From the NCBI GenBank assembly GCA_024500155.1, contig CM044859.1, positions 48,406,003-48,470,002 on the forward strand: a DNA stretch of 64,000 nt, read 5' to 3'. A program made the position numbers and the translations under genes. This DNA is from Chenopodium formosanum (Eukaryota > Streptophyta > Magnoliopsida > Caryophyllales > Amaranthaceae). Of this stretch, positions 1 through 12,456 are shown one piece after another (position 1 is the stretch's first letter; every line of letters starts with the position of its first letter). The notes beneath the pieces are model-generated. The model had not been told where the DNA came from, did not search any database, and worked only from the letters and a program-made list of their open reading frames with translations.

Positions 1-1857
1 AAAGGGATACAAACGGTGTTTGGAAAATCAGAAAAAACTATGGTCTCAGCTGCTCTGTTTAAGAAAGAATCAATCTTTTAGAAGCTGCCGTACTGGAGAG
101 AACATGACGTTAGGCATTGTCTTGATGTGATGCATATAGAGAAGAATGTGTGTGATGCTCTTTTGGGGACGCTTATGAATATCCCAGGCAAAACAAAGGA
201 CGGAAATGGTGCACGGTTAGATTTGCAAGAGATGGGGATTCGTCCGGAATTGTGGCCTCAAGAAAAGGTCAGAAAGGGAAAGGAGCCGAGAATAGAAGAT
301 GAAAGTGTTTCGAAAAAAGGGAAGGAGAAGAGCAAGGGAAAGGGAAAGGCCAAAGATGCGTCAAAGAAGAAAGTTAAGGGTAAAGGGAAGGATGAAAAGA
401 ATTATTTACCCCCGGCTTGATATACATTGTCAAGGGTAGAGAAACGTATGTTTTGTGCATGTTTGTACGGCATTAAGGTTCCATCAGGGTACTCATCTAA
501 CATGAAAAGATTTGTAACCTTAAATGGAGAATTGAAGCTGACAAGTATGAAATCCCATGATTGTCACATTATGATGCAAGTATTCCTACCGATTGCAATT
601 CGTGGAATTCTACCGAAACACGTGAGGGAAGCGATTACAAGCCTTTGTTCGTTTTTCAATACAATTTGTAGCAAAGTTCTTGATCTTTGTACACTAGATG
701 CTTTGCAAGCTGATGTGGTTGTGACTTTGTGCAAATTTGAGATGTATTTCCCACCCTCATTTTTTGACATAATGGTTCATCTGGTTCTTCATTTGGTGCG
801 TGAGATTAAGTTGTGCGGTCCAGTGTTCATGAGGTGGTGCTACCCTTTTGAAAGACACATGGGTACATTACAAGATAAAGTACGGAACCGAGCTCACCCT
901 GAAGGAAGTATAATGCAAGGGACAGTGGGTAAGGAGATATGTAACTTTATGGCGGACTACATAGCCCTTGCTCAACCTATTGGTCTTTCTACTTCTCGAC
1001 ATGAAGGTAGACTTGATGGTCATGGCACAATTGGGTCGAAACGAATGTCACCAGACCGAGATCAGTTCTTACAAGCACACCTTTATGTGTTGCACCATGT
1101 TTCAGATGTGCACCCATATTTAGACGAGCACATGGCTTGTTTGCGTGCCGAATTTCCATCCAAAGGTGAAAGGGCACTTATGCAGTTGCATAATAAGAAA
1201 TTTGTTAATTGGTTTCGTGAACGAGTAATGAGTGGATTGAATGATACTAATGTGACCGATACAGTACGGTGGCTTGCGTACGGTCCTAGGGATGATGTCC
1301 GTTCATTTGAGGGATATGACATCAATGGGTACACTTTTTGGACCGAGGCTCGTGATTTGAAATCTTCCTCCACCCAAAACAGTGGTGTAACTCTTGTGGC
1401 ATCGTCAAGGGAGTTTGCAAGTTCTAAGGATAAATCACCTGTCAATGCAGAGTTGCCATACGATGGTCGAATTCAAGAAATATGGGAGCTTGATTATTGT
1501 GACTTCACGGTTGCTCTTTTCAAGTGTAAGTGGGTTGATAATATCAGGCAAAACGTCAAACATGAGGACTTTACTCTTGTAGATCTTGGCCACTTGAATG
1601 ATAGTGCGGAACCATTTATCCTTGCATCTCAAGCTAAGCAAATGTTCTACGTAACTGACCCAATGGATTCAAAATGGTCTATAGTGCTAGCTGGCAAAAG
1701 AAGAATCCTAGGCATTGGAGATGTTGAGGATGAGGAAGAATATGATGCGTTTGATGATTCAGCACCTTTCACTGTTCCTAGACCTGGAGTACTAAATGAC
1801 ATAGACAACGAAGCAGGTTATATGCGATCAGACCACAACGAAGGAATTTTAGAATGA
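1..1857 (+). pseudogene. TNP2-type CACTA transposase, 3' part, with in-frame stops
   Basis: The reading frame enters from the left edge. It encodes the C-terminal half of a TNP2 transposase, the protein that recognises and cuts CACTA ends in the nucleus. DVMHIEKNVCDALLGTL (about 124-175) is the end of the Transposase_21 domain. From about 440 the frame continues through a DUF4218-like region (VEKRMF, KVPSGYSS, then FPPSFFDIMVHL near 750) and a DUF4216-like region near 1290-1700 (GYTFWTEARD, WELDYCDF). A lysine-rich insert (KGKGKAKD type) lies at 265-400. The frame is broken by TAG at 79-81 and TGA at 418-420; the second stop sits where the family has Cys in PPACYTLS. After the TGA the frame is open to the TGA at 1855-1857. 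No intron is needed. Family assignment is secure; present function is unlikely. Confidence 0.9.
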
Positions 1858-2283
1858 GGTAGTTTGATTAAAAGTTAGTAATGGTTTCATTGCAAATATA
1901 GTTTAGTTATCATGTATATAGGAGCATAAGTAAGCGAAAATGATATATTTGTAGTTTGAAATTGCCTAAGTGTACTCATTATCATGCATATACAAGGTTA
2001 TAGGACCATAAGTAGGTGAAACTGGCATAAATAGCTTCTACTTAACCCAACTCCTTTGTTTTGTGTATGAACTAACATTTATTCATTCTAACAACCTATT
2101 TTCCATATGTAGATTGAAATTGGCATTTTGTACTCATTATCATGCATATACAAGGTTATAGGACCGTAATAAGTAGGTGAAAATGGCTAAAATAGCTTCT
2201 ACATAACCATAATAACCATCATGCATATACTTTACTATACACTAATATTGTTTTATGATTGCTTTGACAAGTGCTTATATCTC
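1858..2283. repeat. Spacer between the two CACTA genes with a short ~158-bp tandem repeat
   Basis: There is no gene here. A segment beginning TGTACTCATTATCATGC occurs at about 1971 and again at about 2129, with a more decayed partial copy from about 1920. The period is close to 158 bp. The spacer probably holds the 3' end of the transposase gene and the 5' leader of the next gene. Confidence 0.6.
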
Positions 2284-4518
2284 ATGGCGGACGATCATGA
2301 TCCTCGTTTGGTAGAGGACATTGATGATGATGAGTATGAGGACGAGTACGAGGATGACGACTCCGATGATAGTGATGCTCCTTATGATGTGAATAAGGAG
2401 GATGACTTGGGTGAGCCAGAGGATCAGGCTCAAGATGAGTTCGAGCGTAGGCTTAACGATTTTGAAATGTTAGCTAAACGTGCACCGGCCATTGAAAATA
2501 CAGCACAGGAGATTTTTGGTGAGAACCCGACTCCTGAAAGTCAAGGCCAAGGACAAGATGAAAACAACACAGGTGGTGGAGGGGGGGAAAAGGCACCGGC
2601 TGAAAGAAAAACAAGGGGTCCGACGAGAAGCTTTAAGAAACCGGACGGTCCCATGGTCTTGGAGTATGACAACAAAGGCCAACCCAAGCCCAAATGGCGT
2701 CGACAATATGCTAATCAAGTTGGCTTATGTTCGCGGAAAATCCCCATTACACTTGTAATGCGGCAAGTACCTCTGGGTTTGATTCAAGCATTTTGGGATG
2801 ATACAAGGGTAAGTGTGTTTTTGGCACATTTAGACAATTTAAGATACCTTAACCTTATGATTGTTTTTAAATAGAAACCAATAATCGGTTTTAATTTGTG
2901 CTTGCAGAGGCAATTTTCTATTCCTAATGATCCCGAGAAGAAAAGGGTGTTTGTCTCTTTATTAGGGGAAAGATTCAGAGGCTTTAAGACCAAGTTGACT
3001 AATCGGTGGATCCATAAGAAGAAGAAGGTGCAAACAAAGAAGAAGAATGCCAAAGAGGATAACCGTCTCTCGTGGCAAATATGGCCGACCGTGTCAAAAG
3101 ATGATTGGGAAGAGTTCGTTAGAATGAAGAGTCAAAAGAAAGCCATTGTAAGTTTGTGTAAATCTGATGTCAATTGAATAATAGCTTGACACTTTTTGTA
3201 TTAATGAGACTAACATTTTTTGTTTTGTAGGAACTTCGAGAGCAAAATCAAGCGAATGCAGAAAAGAAGGAATACGTCCATCGTATGGGTCCTAAGACTT
3301 TTGCTGAAAAGAGACCTGAGTGGGCCGCTTCGGGTTTATACCCTAAAGCGCTTCTAGTGGCATCGAAGGAACCCTCTAGTTCCACGATCACTACCTTGGT
3401 GAGTCGTGCCGGTGATTTCTTTTGTTCTCTCCATTCGTTTGATAAGAAAACCGGAAAATGGTTCATCAAGGGTCCGGAAGCCAAAAAACTGGCGGATAAG
3501 CTAGTAAGTTACCTATGAATTGTTGAAATTAAGTCACTTTTGCATCTAACCATTAACTGTTTTACTGACCTCATTTTTACTTATGCTATAGCTTGAGCAC
3601 ACTCAAGAGATGGTGGAGGGCAAATTTGAACCAAGTATTGAGAATGACCCTTTCACCATGGCTTTGGGAAGGCCATACCATCCAGGACGAGTAGTAGGTT
3701 CGGGAGGGTCATTGCTTGGATGGAATAAGGTGATGGGTCCCGAATACACAAAATCGGGTACATCTCGAGCCAGTGTTAACTCACCGAGGGAGTTGGATGC
3801 CAAGGTGGCATCAATTAAGGAACAAGTACGCAACGAGATAGTTGGTGAATTGAATGCTTGGGCGAAGCTGATGAACTTACCGACTTTGCCGTTTCTCACT
3901 CGTACCCCGGTCGACTCATGTTCTGAACCAAAAGGACAAGGAGAAGGTGATAGACATGGAGGAGATGAGATACGTGGTGAAGATGTGCCACCTCAGGTAA
4001 AATCAACTGGGTTATTAAAAGTTTTAAAATGCCGAGTTAATTGAGATTTTAGGTGCAATGATTGATGTACTGTTGTAGGTTCCTACTCCTACACATGCGG
4101 ACTCGAGGGAGCTTGAAAATCCAACACCGCATGAATTTCCAGAGTTACAGGTAATTTGTAACCCTCTACCTTAATGAATTTTGTTATATCTATGCTGTTG
4201 TAAAAGTCCTACTTAACTATCTTTTTTTTATATATTTACTTGTGTAGGAAGACACCCGGTGTGCACTTGTAGCCCCGGGGCATGCAAATAGTACCGTGTT
4301 GAGTTTGGTGGCGTATGGTAGTGCCCAACCGACGACGGGTGCTACGGCGGGGCCACATCATTACTCGGTTGGGATCGATTCAGTGGTTGTGGGGTTCGAA
4401 GACATCCCACTACCCGTACCGATAGAGGAGGTTGAGATAACAGCACTTTGGCAAGCTGTAGGTAGCTTCGTTGATTGGCCACGTGCATGGGTGAAGTTGA
4501 TTAATAAGGAGGTAAATT

Positions 4519-6405
4519 AGCTACTCACTTGACTATTTTCTTCATTTCTCAACTTATAAACTTCTTGCATCTCAAAACAACTCATAATCACATATTTATA
4601 AGTGTTTGTCATTTGAAATTACATAAAAATCGCCAAGTTCTAAGTTTTTGGGTCAAATTCATAAAAAAAAAGCCATTTTGAGCCGAAATGGCTACTCACT
4701 TGCCTATTTTCTTCATTTCTCAACTTATAAACTCCTTGCATCTCAAAACAACTCATAATCACATATTTATAAGTGTTTGTCATTTGAAATTACATAAAAA
4801 TCGCCAAGTTCTAAGTTTTTGGGTCAAATTCATAAAAAAAAGCCATTTTGAGCCGAAATGGCTACTCACTTGCCTATTTTCTTCATTTCTAAACTTATAA
4901 ACTCCTTGCATCTCAAAACAACTCATAATCACATATTTATAAGTGTTTGTCATTTGAAATTACATAAAAATCGCCAAGTTCTAAATTTTTGGGTCAAATT
5001 CATAAAAAAAAGTCATTTTGACCCGAAATGGCTACTTACTTGCCTATTTTCTTCATTTCTCAACTTATAAAATCCATGCATCTCAAAAAAACTCATAATC
5101 GCATATTTATAAGTGTTTGTCATTTGAAATTACATAAAAATCGCCAAGTTCTAAATTTTTGGGTCAAATTCATAAAAAAAAAGCCATTTTGACCCGAAAT
5201 GGCTACTCACTTGCCTATTTTCTTCATTTCTCAACTTATAAACTCCTTGCATCTCAAAACAACTCATAATCACATATTTATAAGTGTTTGTCATTTGAAA
5301 TTACATAAAAATCGCCAAGTTCTAAGTTTTTGGGTCAAATTCATAAAAAAAAAGCCATTTTAAGCCGAAATGACTACTCACTTGCCTATTTTCTTCATTT
5401 CTCAACTTATAAACTCCTTGCATCTCAAAACAACTCATAATCACATATTTATAAGTGTTTGTCATTTGAAATTACATAAAAATTGCCAAGTTCTAAGTTT
5501 TTGGGTCAAATTCATAAAAAAAGCCATTTTGACCCGAAATGGCTACTCACTTGCCTATTTTCTTCATTTCTCAACTTATAAACTCCTTGCATCTCAAAAA
5601 AACTCATAATCACATATTTATAAGTGTTTGTCATTTGAAATTACATAAAAATCGCCAAGTTCTAAGTTTTTGGGTCAAATTCATAAAAAAAAGCCATTTT
5701 GACCCGAAATGGCTACTCACTTGCCTATTTTTTTCATTTCTCAACTTATAAACTCCTTGCATCTCAAAACAACTCATAATCACATATTTATAAGTGTTTG
5801 TCATTTAAAATTACATAAAAATCGCCAAGTTCTAAGTTTTTGGGTCAAATTCATAAAAAAAAGCCATTTTGACCCGAAATGGCTACTCACTTGCCTATTT
5901 TCTTCATTTCTCAACTTATAAACTCCTTGCATCTCAAAATAACTCATAATCACATATTTATAAGTGTTTGTCATTTGAAATTACATAAAAATCGCCAAGT
6001 TCTAAGTTTTTGGGTCAAATTCATAAAAAAAAGCCATTTTGACCCGAAATGGCTACTCACTTGCCTATTTTCTTCATTTCTCAACTTATAAACTCCTTGC
6101 ATCTCAAAACAACTCATAATCACATATATATAAGTGTTTGTCATTTGAAATTACATAAAAATCGCCAAGTTCTAAGTTTTTGGGTCAAATTCATAAAAAA
6201 AAGCCATTTTGACCCGAAATGGCTACTCACTTGCCTATTTTCTTCATTTCTCAACTTATAAACTCCTTGCATCTCAATACAACTCATAATCACATATTTA
6301 TAAGTGTTTGTCATTTGAAATTACATAAAAATCACCAAGTTCTAAGTTTTTGGGTCAAATTCGTCAAAAAAAGCCATTTTTAGCCGAAATGGCTACTCAC
6401 TTGGC
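4519..6405. repeat. 170-bp tandem array, about 11 copies, inside a CACTA intron
   Basis: About eleven head-to-tail units of 169-171 bp fill the intron between 4511 and 6456. Units begin near 4519, 4689, 4859, 5030, 5200, 5370, 5539, 5709, 5879, 6049 and 6219 and differ by only a few bases each. Each unit boundary has a perfect 7-bp inverted repeat, GCCATTT and AAATGGC, around a 7-nt loop. The 70-residue open frame in many units comes from the repeat itself: the period is not a multiple of three, so it is not a protein repeat. Confidence 0.95.
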
Positions 6406-7669
6406 TATTATAAGTGATTGTGAGTTGAAACTTATTATTTCTCAAACTATTTCAGATTTCCAATGGAAGCAAAACTTCAAAGAGAAAAAGGGTGGAGAAG
6501 CCTAAAAGAATTGATCAACCTAAGAAGAAGCTTAGTGAACAACAGTCCAAGAGTGAACAAGCGTCGAAGTTGCACTCTTCGAAAGGTTCACCCATGCCAC
6601 CTACTCCAATTGTTGAAGACATTGTTCTTCAATCGCTCTCTACTGACATGACCTTTCTTCACAACCGTGCTTGTCATTTGGTCGATCCCATGGAAGTTGC
6701 ACTTCCTAAGGCAATGTTCCACTATGATGAGGATGCAATTGCATGGATCAGCAAAGAAGATGTGAAGGAATTTCTACGTGGTGCAAAGCTTAACATTTCT
6801 CTCATTCAAACATTCATGAGGTACTTCAATGCCTACATAAAGTTCATACTTTTTTCAAGTTATTCAAATTGATGGTGATTATCCTACATCTGATAAATTA
6901 ATCAATGTTCATGCACGCAGAGCACTACAGGAGCACTTAACTGACACTGATTCTCCTTGTAAAGCTGGGTGGTTATGCCCCGAGCAGTTATCCACTACTA
7001 AAATCATAGGCAACCCCCATGACGTGTTGTACTATGTTGAACAGAGTATAAGGGAATCAACGCGTGCGGGAGACAAGTTCATATTCGCCCCATGTTATAG
7101 AGAGTATGACTAACCATGTCAAATTCAATCGATTTGGCCTCATTATATGTTGACTCCTAAATATTAATTACCTTGTCTATTGTGAACTTATGTAGGGAGC
7201 ATTGGAGCCTCATGGTGATTTGTAATTCCACTAACACAATTTATCACCTTGATTCAGCTCGATCATCGGAGAAGTGGCTCGTGAAGTCTATATTGCAAAA
7301 GTAAATATATATAGCAACCTATAGTGATGATTATTGCTAATAATAACTAATTTAGTAATCATACGACTAATCAAATTTGATTGTATTTTTTATACTACAG
7401 TGTTATGAAGAAGCTACATTGTCGTGCTCCAAAGGGTCCAACATGGAAGTCACCGTTGGTAATTTACATGATATTATTGTGATTATCTTGAAAATCTATG
7501 GTAGTAAATATTTGCTCATTTCCTTTGCATATTTCACTGATGTGATTTGTTTGTCATATGCTAGTGCGCACAACAAGAGAATGGACTTGATTGTGCTTTG
7601 TATGTGATGAGATTCATGCTTGACATTGTGACTCATTGTACGGACACTCAACAGCTTGATGAGGTAAGT

Positions 7670-9120
7670 CCTAAAATTTCTTGACATGATATATTGATGT
7701 GATTTCACGCCTTAGACACTTAATATTACCCAACAATGGCATGTTATGAGAAACAAAAAAGCTATTTCACAAGAAAGGTAGAAAATGGGCTGAATAGAAG
7801 TCATATGGGCCATGTTAGGGCCATTTTGTGTTAATATGCTCTTTTGATGTGATTTCTTTCCTTATACACATATAACTAGATAATATTGACATGTTATGAG
7901 ATAAATAAAATTCATTTAATAAGAAATGTAGGAAATGGGCAAAGTAAGGTCATATAGGCCATATTCGGGCCATTTTGAGTAAAAAGCATCGTAAACCTTA
8001 ATAAAATGCTCTCCTATACAATTTTAGGGCTTACACACATACAACTACCCAACATTGACATGTTATGAGAAAGAAATAGTTCATTTGATAAGTAATGTAG
8101 AAAATGGGCTACATAGAAGTCATATAAGCCCTATTTGGGCCATGTTGAGTAAAATGCGTTGTTAAACTTCTTGAAATGCTATATTGATGTGATTTCTGGC
8201 CTTAGACACCTAATATTATCCAACAATGACATGTTATGAGAAACAAAAAGGCTATTTCACAAGAAAGGTAGAAAATGGGTTGAATAGAAGTCATATGGGC
8301 CATATTAGGGCCATTTTGTGTTAATATGCTCTTTTGATGTAATTTCTTTCCTTATACACCTATAACTAGATAATATTGACATGTTATGAGATAAATAAAG
8401 TTCATTTAATAAGAAATGTAGGAAATGGGCAAAGTTAGGTCATATATGCCATATTCGGGCCATTTTGGGTAAAAACCGTCATAAACCTTAATAAAATGCT
8501 CTCCTATACAATTTTAGGGCTTACACACATACAACTACCCAACATTGACATGTTATGAGAAAGAAATAGTTCATTTGATAAGTAATGTAGAAAATGGGCT
8601 ACATAGAAGTCATATAAGCCCTATTTGGGCCATGTTGAGTAAAATGCGTTGTTAAACTTCTTGAAATGCTATATTGATGTGATTTCTAGCCTTAGACACC
8701 TAATATTATCCAACAATGACATGTTACGAGAAACAAAAAGGCTATTTCACAAGAAAGGTAGAAAATGCGTTGAATAGAAGTCATATGGGCCATATTAGGG
8801 CCATTTTGTGTTAATATGCTCTTTTGATGTGATTTCTTTCCTTATACACATATAACTAGATAATATTGACATGTTATGAGATAAATAAAGTTCATTTAAT
8901 AAGAAATGTAGGAAATGGGCAAAGTAAGGTCATATAGGCCATATTCGGGCCATTTTGGGTAAAAACCGTCATAAACCTTAATAAAATGCTCTCCTATACA
9001 ATTTTAGGGCTTACACACATACAACTATCCAATATTGAAATGTTATGAGAAAGAAATAGTTCATTTGATAAGTAATGTAGTAAATGGGCTATATAGAAGT
9101 CGTATAGGTAATATTTGATT
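7670..9120. repeat. 490-bp higher-order repeat built from three ~163-bp monomers, about 3 copies
   Basis: The last long intron of the CACTA second gene is filled by a 490-bp unit starting near 7678, 8168 and 8658; the third copy is incomplete. Each unit contains three diverged monomers of about 160-165 bp. All share a core of the type GACATGTTATGAGA, then a GAAATGTAG-like block, then GGGCCATTTTG. Monomer A has CCTTAGACAC, monomer B CCTTATACAC with ATAACTAGATAA, and monomer C GGGCTTACACAC. Same-type monomers in successive units are far closer to each other than A, B and C are within a unit, which is the definition of a higher-order repeat. Confidence 0.9.
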
Positions 9121-9270
9121 AAATACATATTTTTTGCCTAATTAATTATTTTTAAAATAATGTTTTTGTATTTCAAGTTTTGCAAGGTCCAAAAGGATGG
9201 TCCGTTGACAATCAAGGAGCTTAATGAAGTTCGTGACATGTTGGCGTCTTTCATCACCTTCAACATGTAA

Positions 9271-9635
9271 ATGGCATGCATTGTAATTGTAAATTATTTA
9301 TGTTAACTTTTGAACTATATATAACTTATTATTCATTATATATGTGTACTTACTATTATTTGTATATGTAAGCAACTTTTTTTTTTTTTTTTTTGTATTG
9401 CGTTTGGGAATATTTATATCTATATATATATATATAATTGAATTCTTGTATCTAATATTATTTTTGTATATAATAATTAATAATAATATTATTAGTTATC
9501 ATAATAATAAAATTATTAATTATTATATTTAATATAATTGCTGGAATTACAGGGTATTATTATTGCAGGTTTTTTTAAAAAAATATTATTGCACGATGGA
9601 AAAAAAAAACGAAAAAAAAAAAATATATACAAAAG
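9271..9635. other. AT-rich stretch after the CACTA protease gene
   Basis: Probable 3' untranslated region and element interior. It contains a T run (about 9379-9394), a TA microsatellite near 9420-9436, and many ATTATTA words. No gene is seen. Confidence 0.5.
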
Positions 9636-9894
9636 GCACCGGTTAGGCAGGAACCGGTGCCTAAACTATCCACCACCCAAAAAAAAAATGGCAGGAGAGC
9701 AGTATTAGGCACCGGTTAACCGGTGCCTATTCCACCCTATGGCACCGGTTAACCGGTGCCTATTAAACCCTATGGCACCGGTTTTGAACCGGTGCCAAAT
9801 AGGGGGTTTTTGGCACCCCTCAAATAGGCAGCGGTTCAAACCGGTGCCTTAGACCGGGTTTGAACCGCTGCCTAATGCGTTTTTTCTACTAGTG
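9636..9894. repeat. CACTA subterminal palindromes and right terminus
   Basis: At least five copies of a palindromic word, GGCACCGGTT or AACCGGTGCC, occur in both orientations between 9636 and 9875, several back to back as a perfect inverted repeat (near 9706-9728 and 9742-9763). Such repeats bind the element-encoded TNPA-type protein in studied CACTA elements. The terminus reads CTACTAGTG at 9886-9894, the complement of a CACTAGTAG end. Confidence 0.85.
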
Positions 9895-10068
9895 GAATGA
9901 TCTATTTGCAATGCTCCATGGCCCTGAACCAGTTACAGTCTGTATGGCAATAAGAATACATACTGAGATACATATATTTGACATAAATAAACATGACAAA
10001 ACAAGATAGGACTTAAAACACAAGCTTACATTATGTGCAGCTCTTTGTGCCTTTTTTCTCCTTTGTTC

Positions 10069-11784
10069 CTACAACCAAGGTGTGTTTAGGACAGGTTTGG
10101 TTGATAACTTTGTCTCAGAAGTTGCAGCTTCACTCTTAGGTTCATTCCCACAGGTCTTTGCATAATGACCAAGCTGACCACGGTTTCTGCACCTTTTTTG
10201 AGATTTAGGTGCTTTTGGTTGAGGCTCTTTGCTGCCAGATGCACACTCTCCCTTTTCAAGATTCCTTTTCTTTGATTTTGGCTTGCCTTTCATAACCCTA
10301 ACTGAAGGGGGAACTGGTTGTCTGAGGTCCACCCTTTCCTAATTCTTGGGTCCTGGCATAGGGTTAATTGCAGCCTCATAGGCTAGGACATTGGTGGCCC
10401 TACTGTAGTAAGCATCCATATAGTCATCTTGGTCCACTCTTTTATCTAATATACATGCAAATGCATGTACACATGGGATCCCAGTTAACTGCCAGTGGTA
10501 ACAAGAGCACTGCCTAAGTTCTAAGTCAACTGTGACTTGGTCCCCATTCAATTTCACCTCATAGCTTTCCCCCCTTGAAATCTGGACTATGTAATATCTT
10601 GCTGCCTTTTCTATCCTACCGAACACCTTACCCACATATGGCATTTTCTTCCCATCTACTTTTTGAACTCCCTCCCATTTCTCACAGTTCCTCTTCATCA
10701 TGTAATTCCTTAACCACTCCATCTGAGTGAGAATGGGTTTATCCATTGCATCTTTTATAACAGCATTAAATGTTTCACAAAGATTGTTCAAAATCATATT
10801 AGACTTGCAAAAATCATCAAAGGCATGTCTTGACCAGTTTTTGGCAGGAATATTTGCTAGGTACTCAAAAGCATCTTCTGATAAGAACTTTATAGACTCC
10901 ATGGCAACCTAAAAATCAAACTACAATACATAAACAAACAAAAATAGTTCACAACTAGACTAAGAACACAGAACATGATATAATTGGAAGAGTTTACTCA
11001 AGGATCTAGAGACTCACCAAAGTAGTTGCTCTGGCTGCATTCCAGAAAAGCTCCTTGAAAGTAGAACCAGTGAAATGGAGCTTAATGTTAGCCCAAATAT
11101 GCCTTACACAATATCTCTTCTCAGCTAATGGAACAAGATCATCAAAGGCTTCTAGTAGCCCCTACAAAATCAAACAAAACAGTTAGTCACAATCAACTAT
11201 AAGAAGTTAAAAAAGAAAATTAAAAGGTGTAATGCATGAGTGGAGTGTAAATAACATCACCTTCTGTCTGTCACTCATGAAAGTGAGCCCTAAGCCACCA
11301 TTGACATCACCCACATCCTTCCTCAAGCATTTTATAAACCAGCCCCAGGTTTCTTTGTTTTTCACCTCAATTGTTGCCCAAGCAAAGGGAAATATCTGAT
11401 TATTCCCATCCTTGCCTACATCGACTAGTATCTAACCTGGGTAGGCCCCCTTTAAATGACAACCATCAAGGCCTATGAGAGTCCTACAACCATTGTTAAA
11501 CCCATTTTTCAAAGTTGCCAGAGAGATGTACATCCTCAAGAAAATAGGGCGTTCTAGTCTGTCTTCACCTTCAACTACCACATACATCCCACTATTTAGA
11601 TTATACTTAAGCACAACTTTTCCATAATCCCAAACCCTTGAATATTGCTCTAAAGCTGACCCATAAATCATCAATTTTGCTCTGGCTCTTGGTAGCAAAG
11701 CCAAAGAGTAACCAATTTGTATTCCTAGCTCATTTAGCACCCTTGCTCTGAAGCTCTTAATTTTCCATGTAGGATAGCTTCTCC
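10069..11784 (-). pseudogene. MULE (MuDR-type) transposase, C-terminal half
   Basis: Exons on the reverse strand: 11784-11261, 11163-11018 and 10908-10069. The product starts mid-protein at SYPTWKIKSFRARVLNELG and continues to GCRTLIGLDGCHLKG, with the first catalytic Asp of the MULE DDE core. It goes on through FPFAWATIEVKNKETWGWFI and LTFMSDRQK, then the SWIM zinc finger CSCYHWQLTGIPCVH and a C-terminal zinc knuckle. Stops interrupt the frame at 11432-11434 (TAG, where the family has Gln in PGQILV) and at 10339-10341 (TAG); past the latter the frame is open again to 10069. The knuckle reads CRNRGQLGHYAKTC, with Arg in place of the second Cys, so zinc binding is probably lost there. The 5' end is cut off by the insertion at 11785. 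Confidence 0.92.
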
Positions 11785-11940
11785 CACTAGTGGAAGAATT
11801 GTCATTCGTAACAGGCTATTTGTAACGGGCAAAGCTAAGCCCGTTACATTTAATATATCCGTAACGGTTGAAATAGGAGTCCGTTACAAATAAATAATAT
11901 TCGTAACGGGAAAAATATTTTCCGTTACAAATATATAATA
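11785..11940. repeat. CACTA terminus and subterminal repeats, left of the Helitron
   Basis: Words CGTAACGG and CCGTTACAAAT alternate in opposite orientations after the terminus at 11785. The last unit is cut by the Helitron and resumes at 12950. Confidence 0.75.
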
Positions 11941-12414
11941 CTAGATGAAGCCCGTGCGATGCACGGTTTGTTTGAATATTTATAAACATTTTTTATATTT
12001 ATGTGCTAAAAATATATACAAATATATAATAATTACCATTTATCTTCTATTTCAATTGAATCTCCAACTTCGTTGACAACCATGCCAACCACATCTTGTA
12101 GGACAAAGTGATATACGAAACAAAAAAAAAAAAAAAAAAAAAAAAAAACAATTAAAAGACATTAGTTAAGCAAATGATAACACTTTATAATTTTTTTAAA
12201 AATAAAAATACGAAATATGTAAAATATATACCGGGGAGTGTTGCATTACTACGGAACTTATCTAAATGTTGCAATTGAACAAAATCAAATCTATACAACG
12301 GAATTTTATTATTATCTGCAACGCCTTTGACAGTTGTATTTTGAACAACACGATATTCATTCTTCAAAAATTTTAATTTTTTCCTAAATTATGATAAACA
12401 TTAATATGCATGTA

Positions 12415-12456
<42 letters not shown>

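Larger units (their letters stand above)
2284..9270 (+). pseudogene. CACTA second gene (Transposase_24-like) with C-terminal Ulp1-like C48 protease
   Basis: This multi-exon gene accompanies TNP2 in plant CACTA elements. Exons with GT/AG borders: 2284-2808, 2908-3147, 3231-3503, 3592-3996, 4079-4150, 4248-4511, 6456 to about 7090, 7196-7300, 7401-7458, 7565-7663, 9187-9270. The ATG at 2284 opens MADDHDPRLVEDIDDDEY, followed by an acidic tract. Exons 2-4 match the plant transposase PF03004 type (RWIHKKKK, KTFAEKRPEWA). Exon 6 (LVAYGSAQ to WPRAWVKLI) resembles the domain usually placed before the protease. The protease shows His at 7200-7202 (EHWSLMVICN), Asp at 7251-7253 (YHLDS), Gln at 7574-7576 and Cys at 7592-7594 (QQENGLDCALYVMRF); DCA replaces the usual DCG. 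Near 6850 a run of T shifts the frame, and the stretch after APCYREYD (7090) does not splice cleanly, so the gene is called broken. Confidence 0.8.
1..9894 (+). mobile_element. CACTA (En/Spm) DNA transposon, right-hand part
   Basis: This is the right-hand part of an autonomous-type CACTA element; its left end lies outside the window. Two element genes follow each other on the same strand, a TNP2 transposase and a second gene with a C-terminal Ulp1-like protease, which is the usual CACTA order. The right end is marked by palindromic subterminal repeats (9636-9880) and the terminus CTACTAGTG ending at 9894. Directly after 9894 the sequence is the 3' part of a reverse-strand MULE, so this element inserted into that MULE. 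The expected 3-bp target duplication would be GAA (9895-9897), but its partner is outside the window. Both genes carry stops or frameshifts, so this copy is probably not autonomous now. Confidence 0.9.

Noticed and set aside
4688..6261. Repeated 70-residue open frames, nearly identical, in tandem
   Set aside because: They are translations of the 170-bp intronic repeat; the period is not a multiple of three, and the units lie between a clear splice donor and acceptor.
9344..9532. 62-residue frame rich in Ile/Tyr/Phe
   Set aside because: Low-complexity translation of T runs and TA repeats in the CACTA 3' region.
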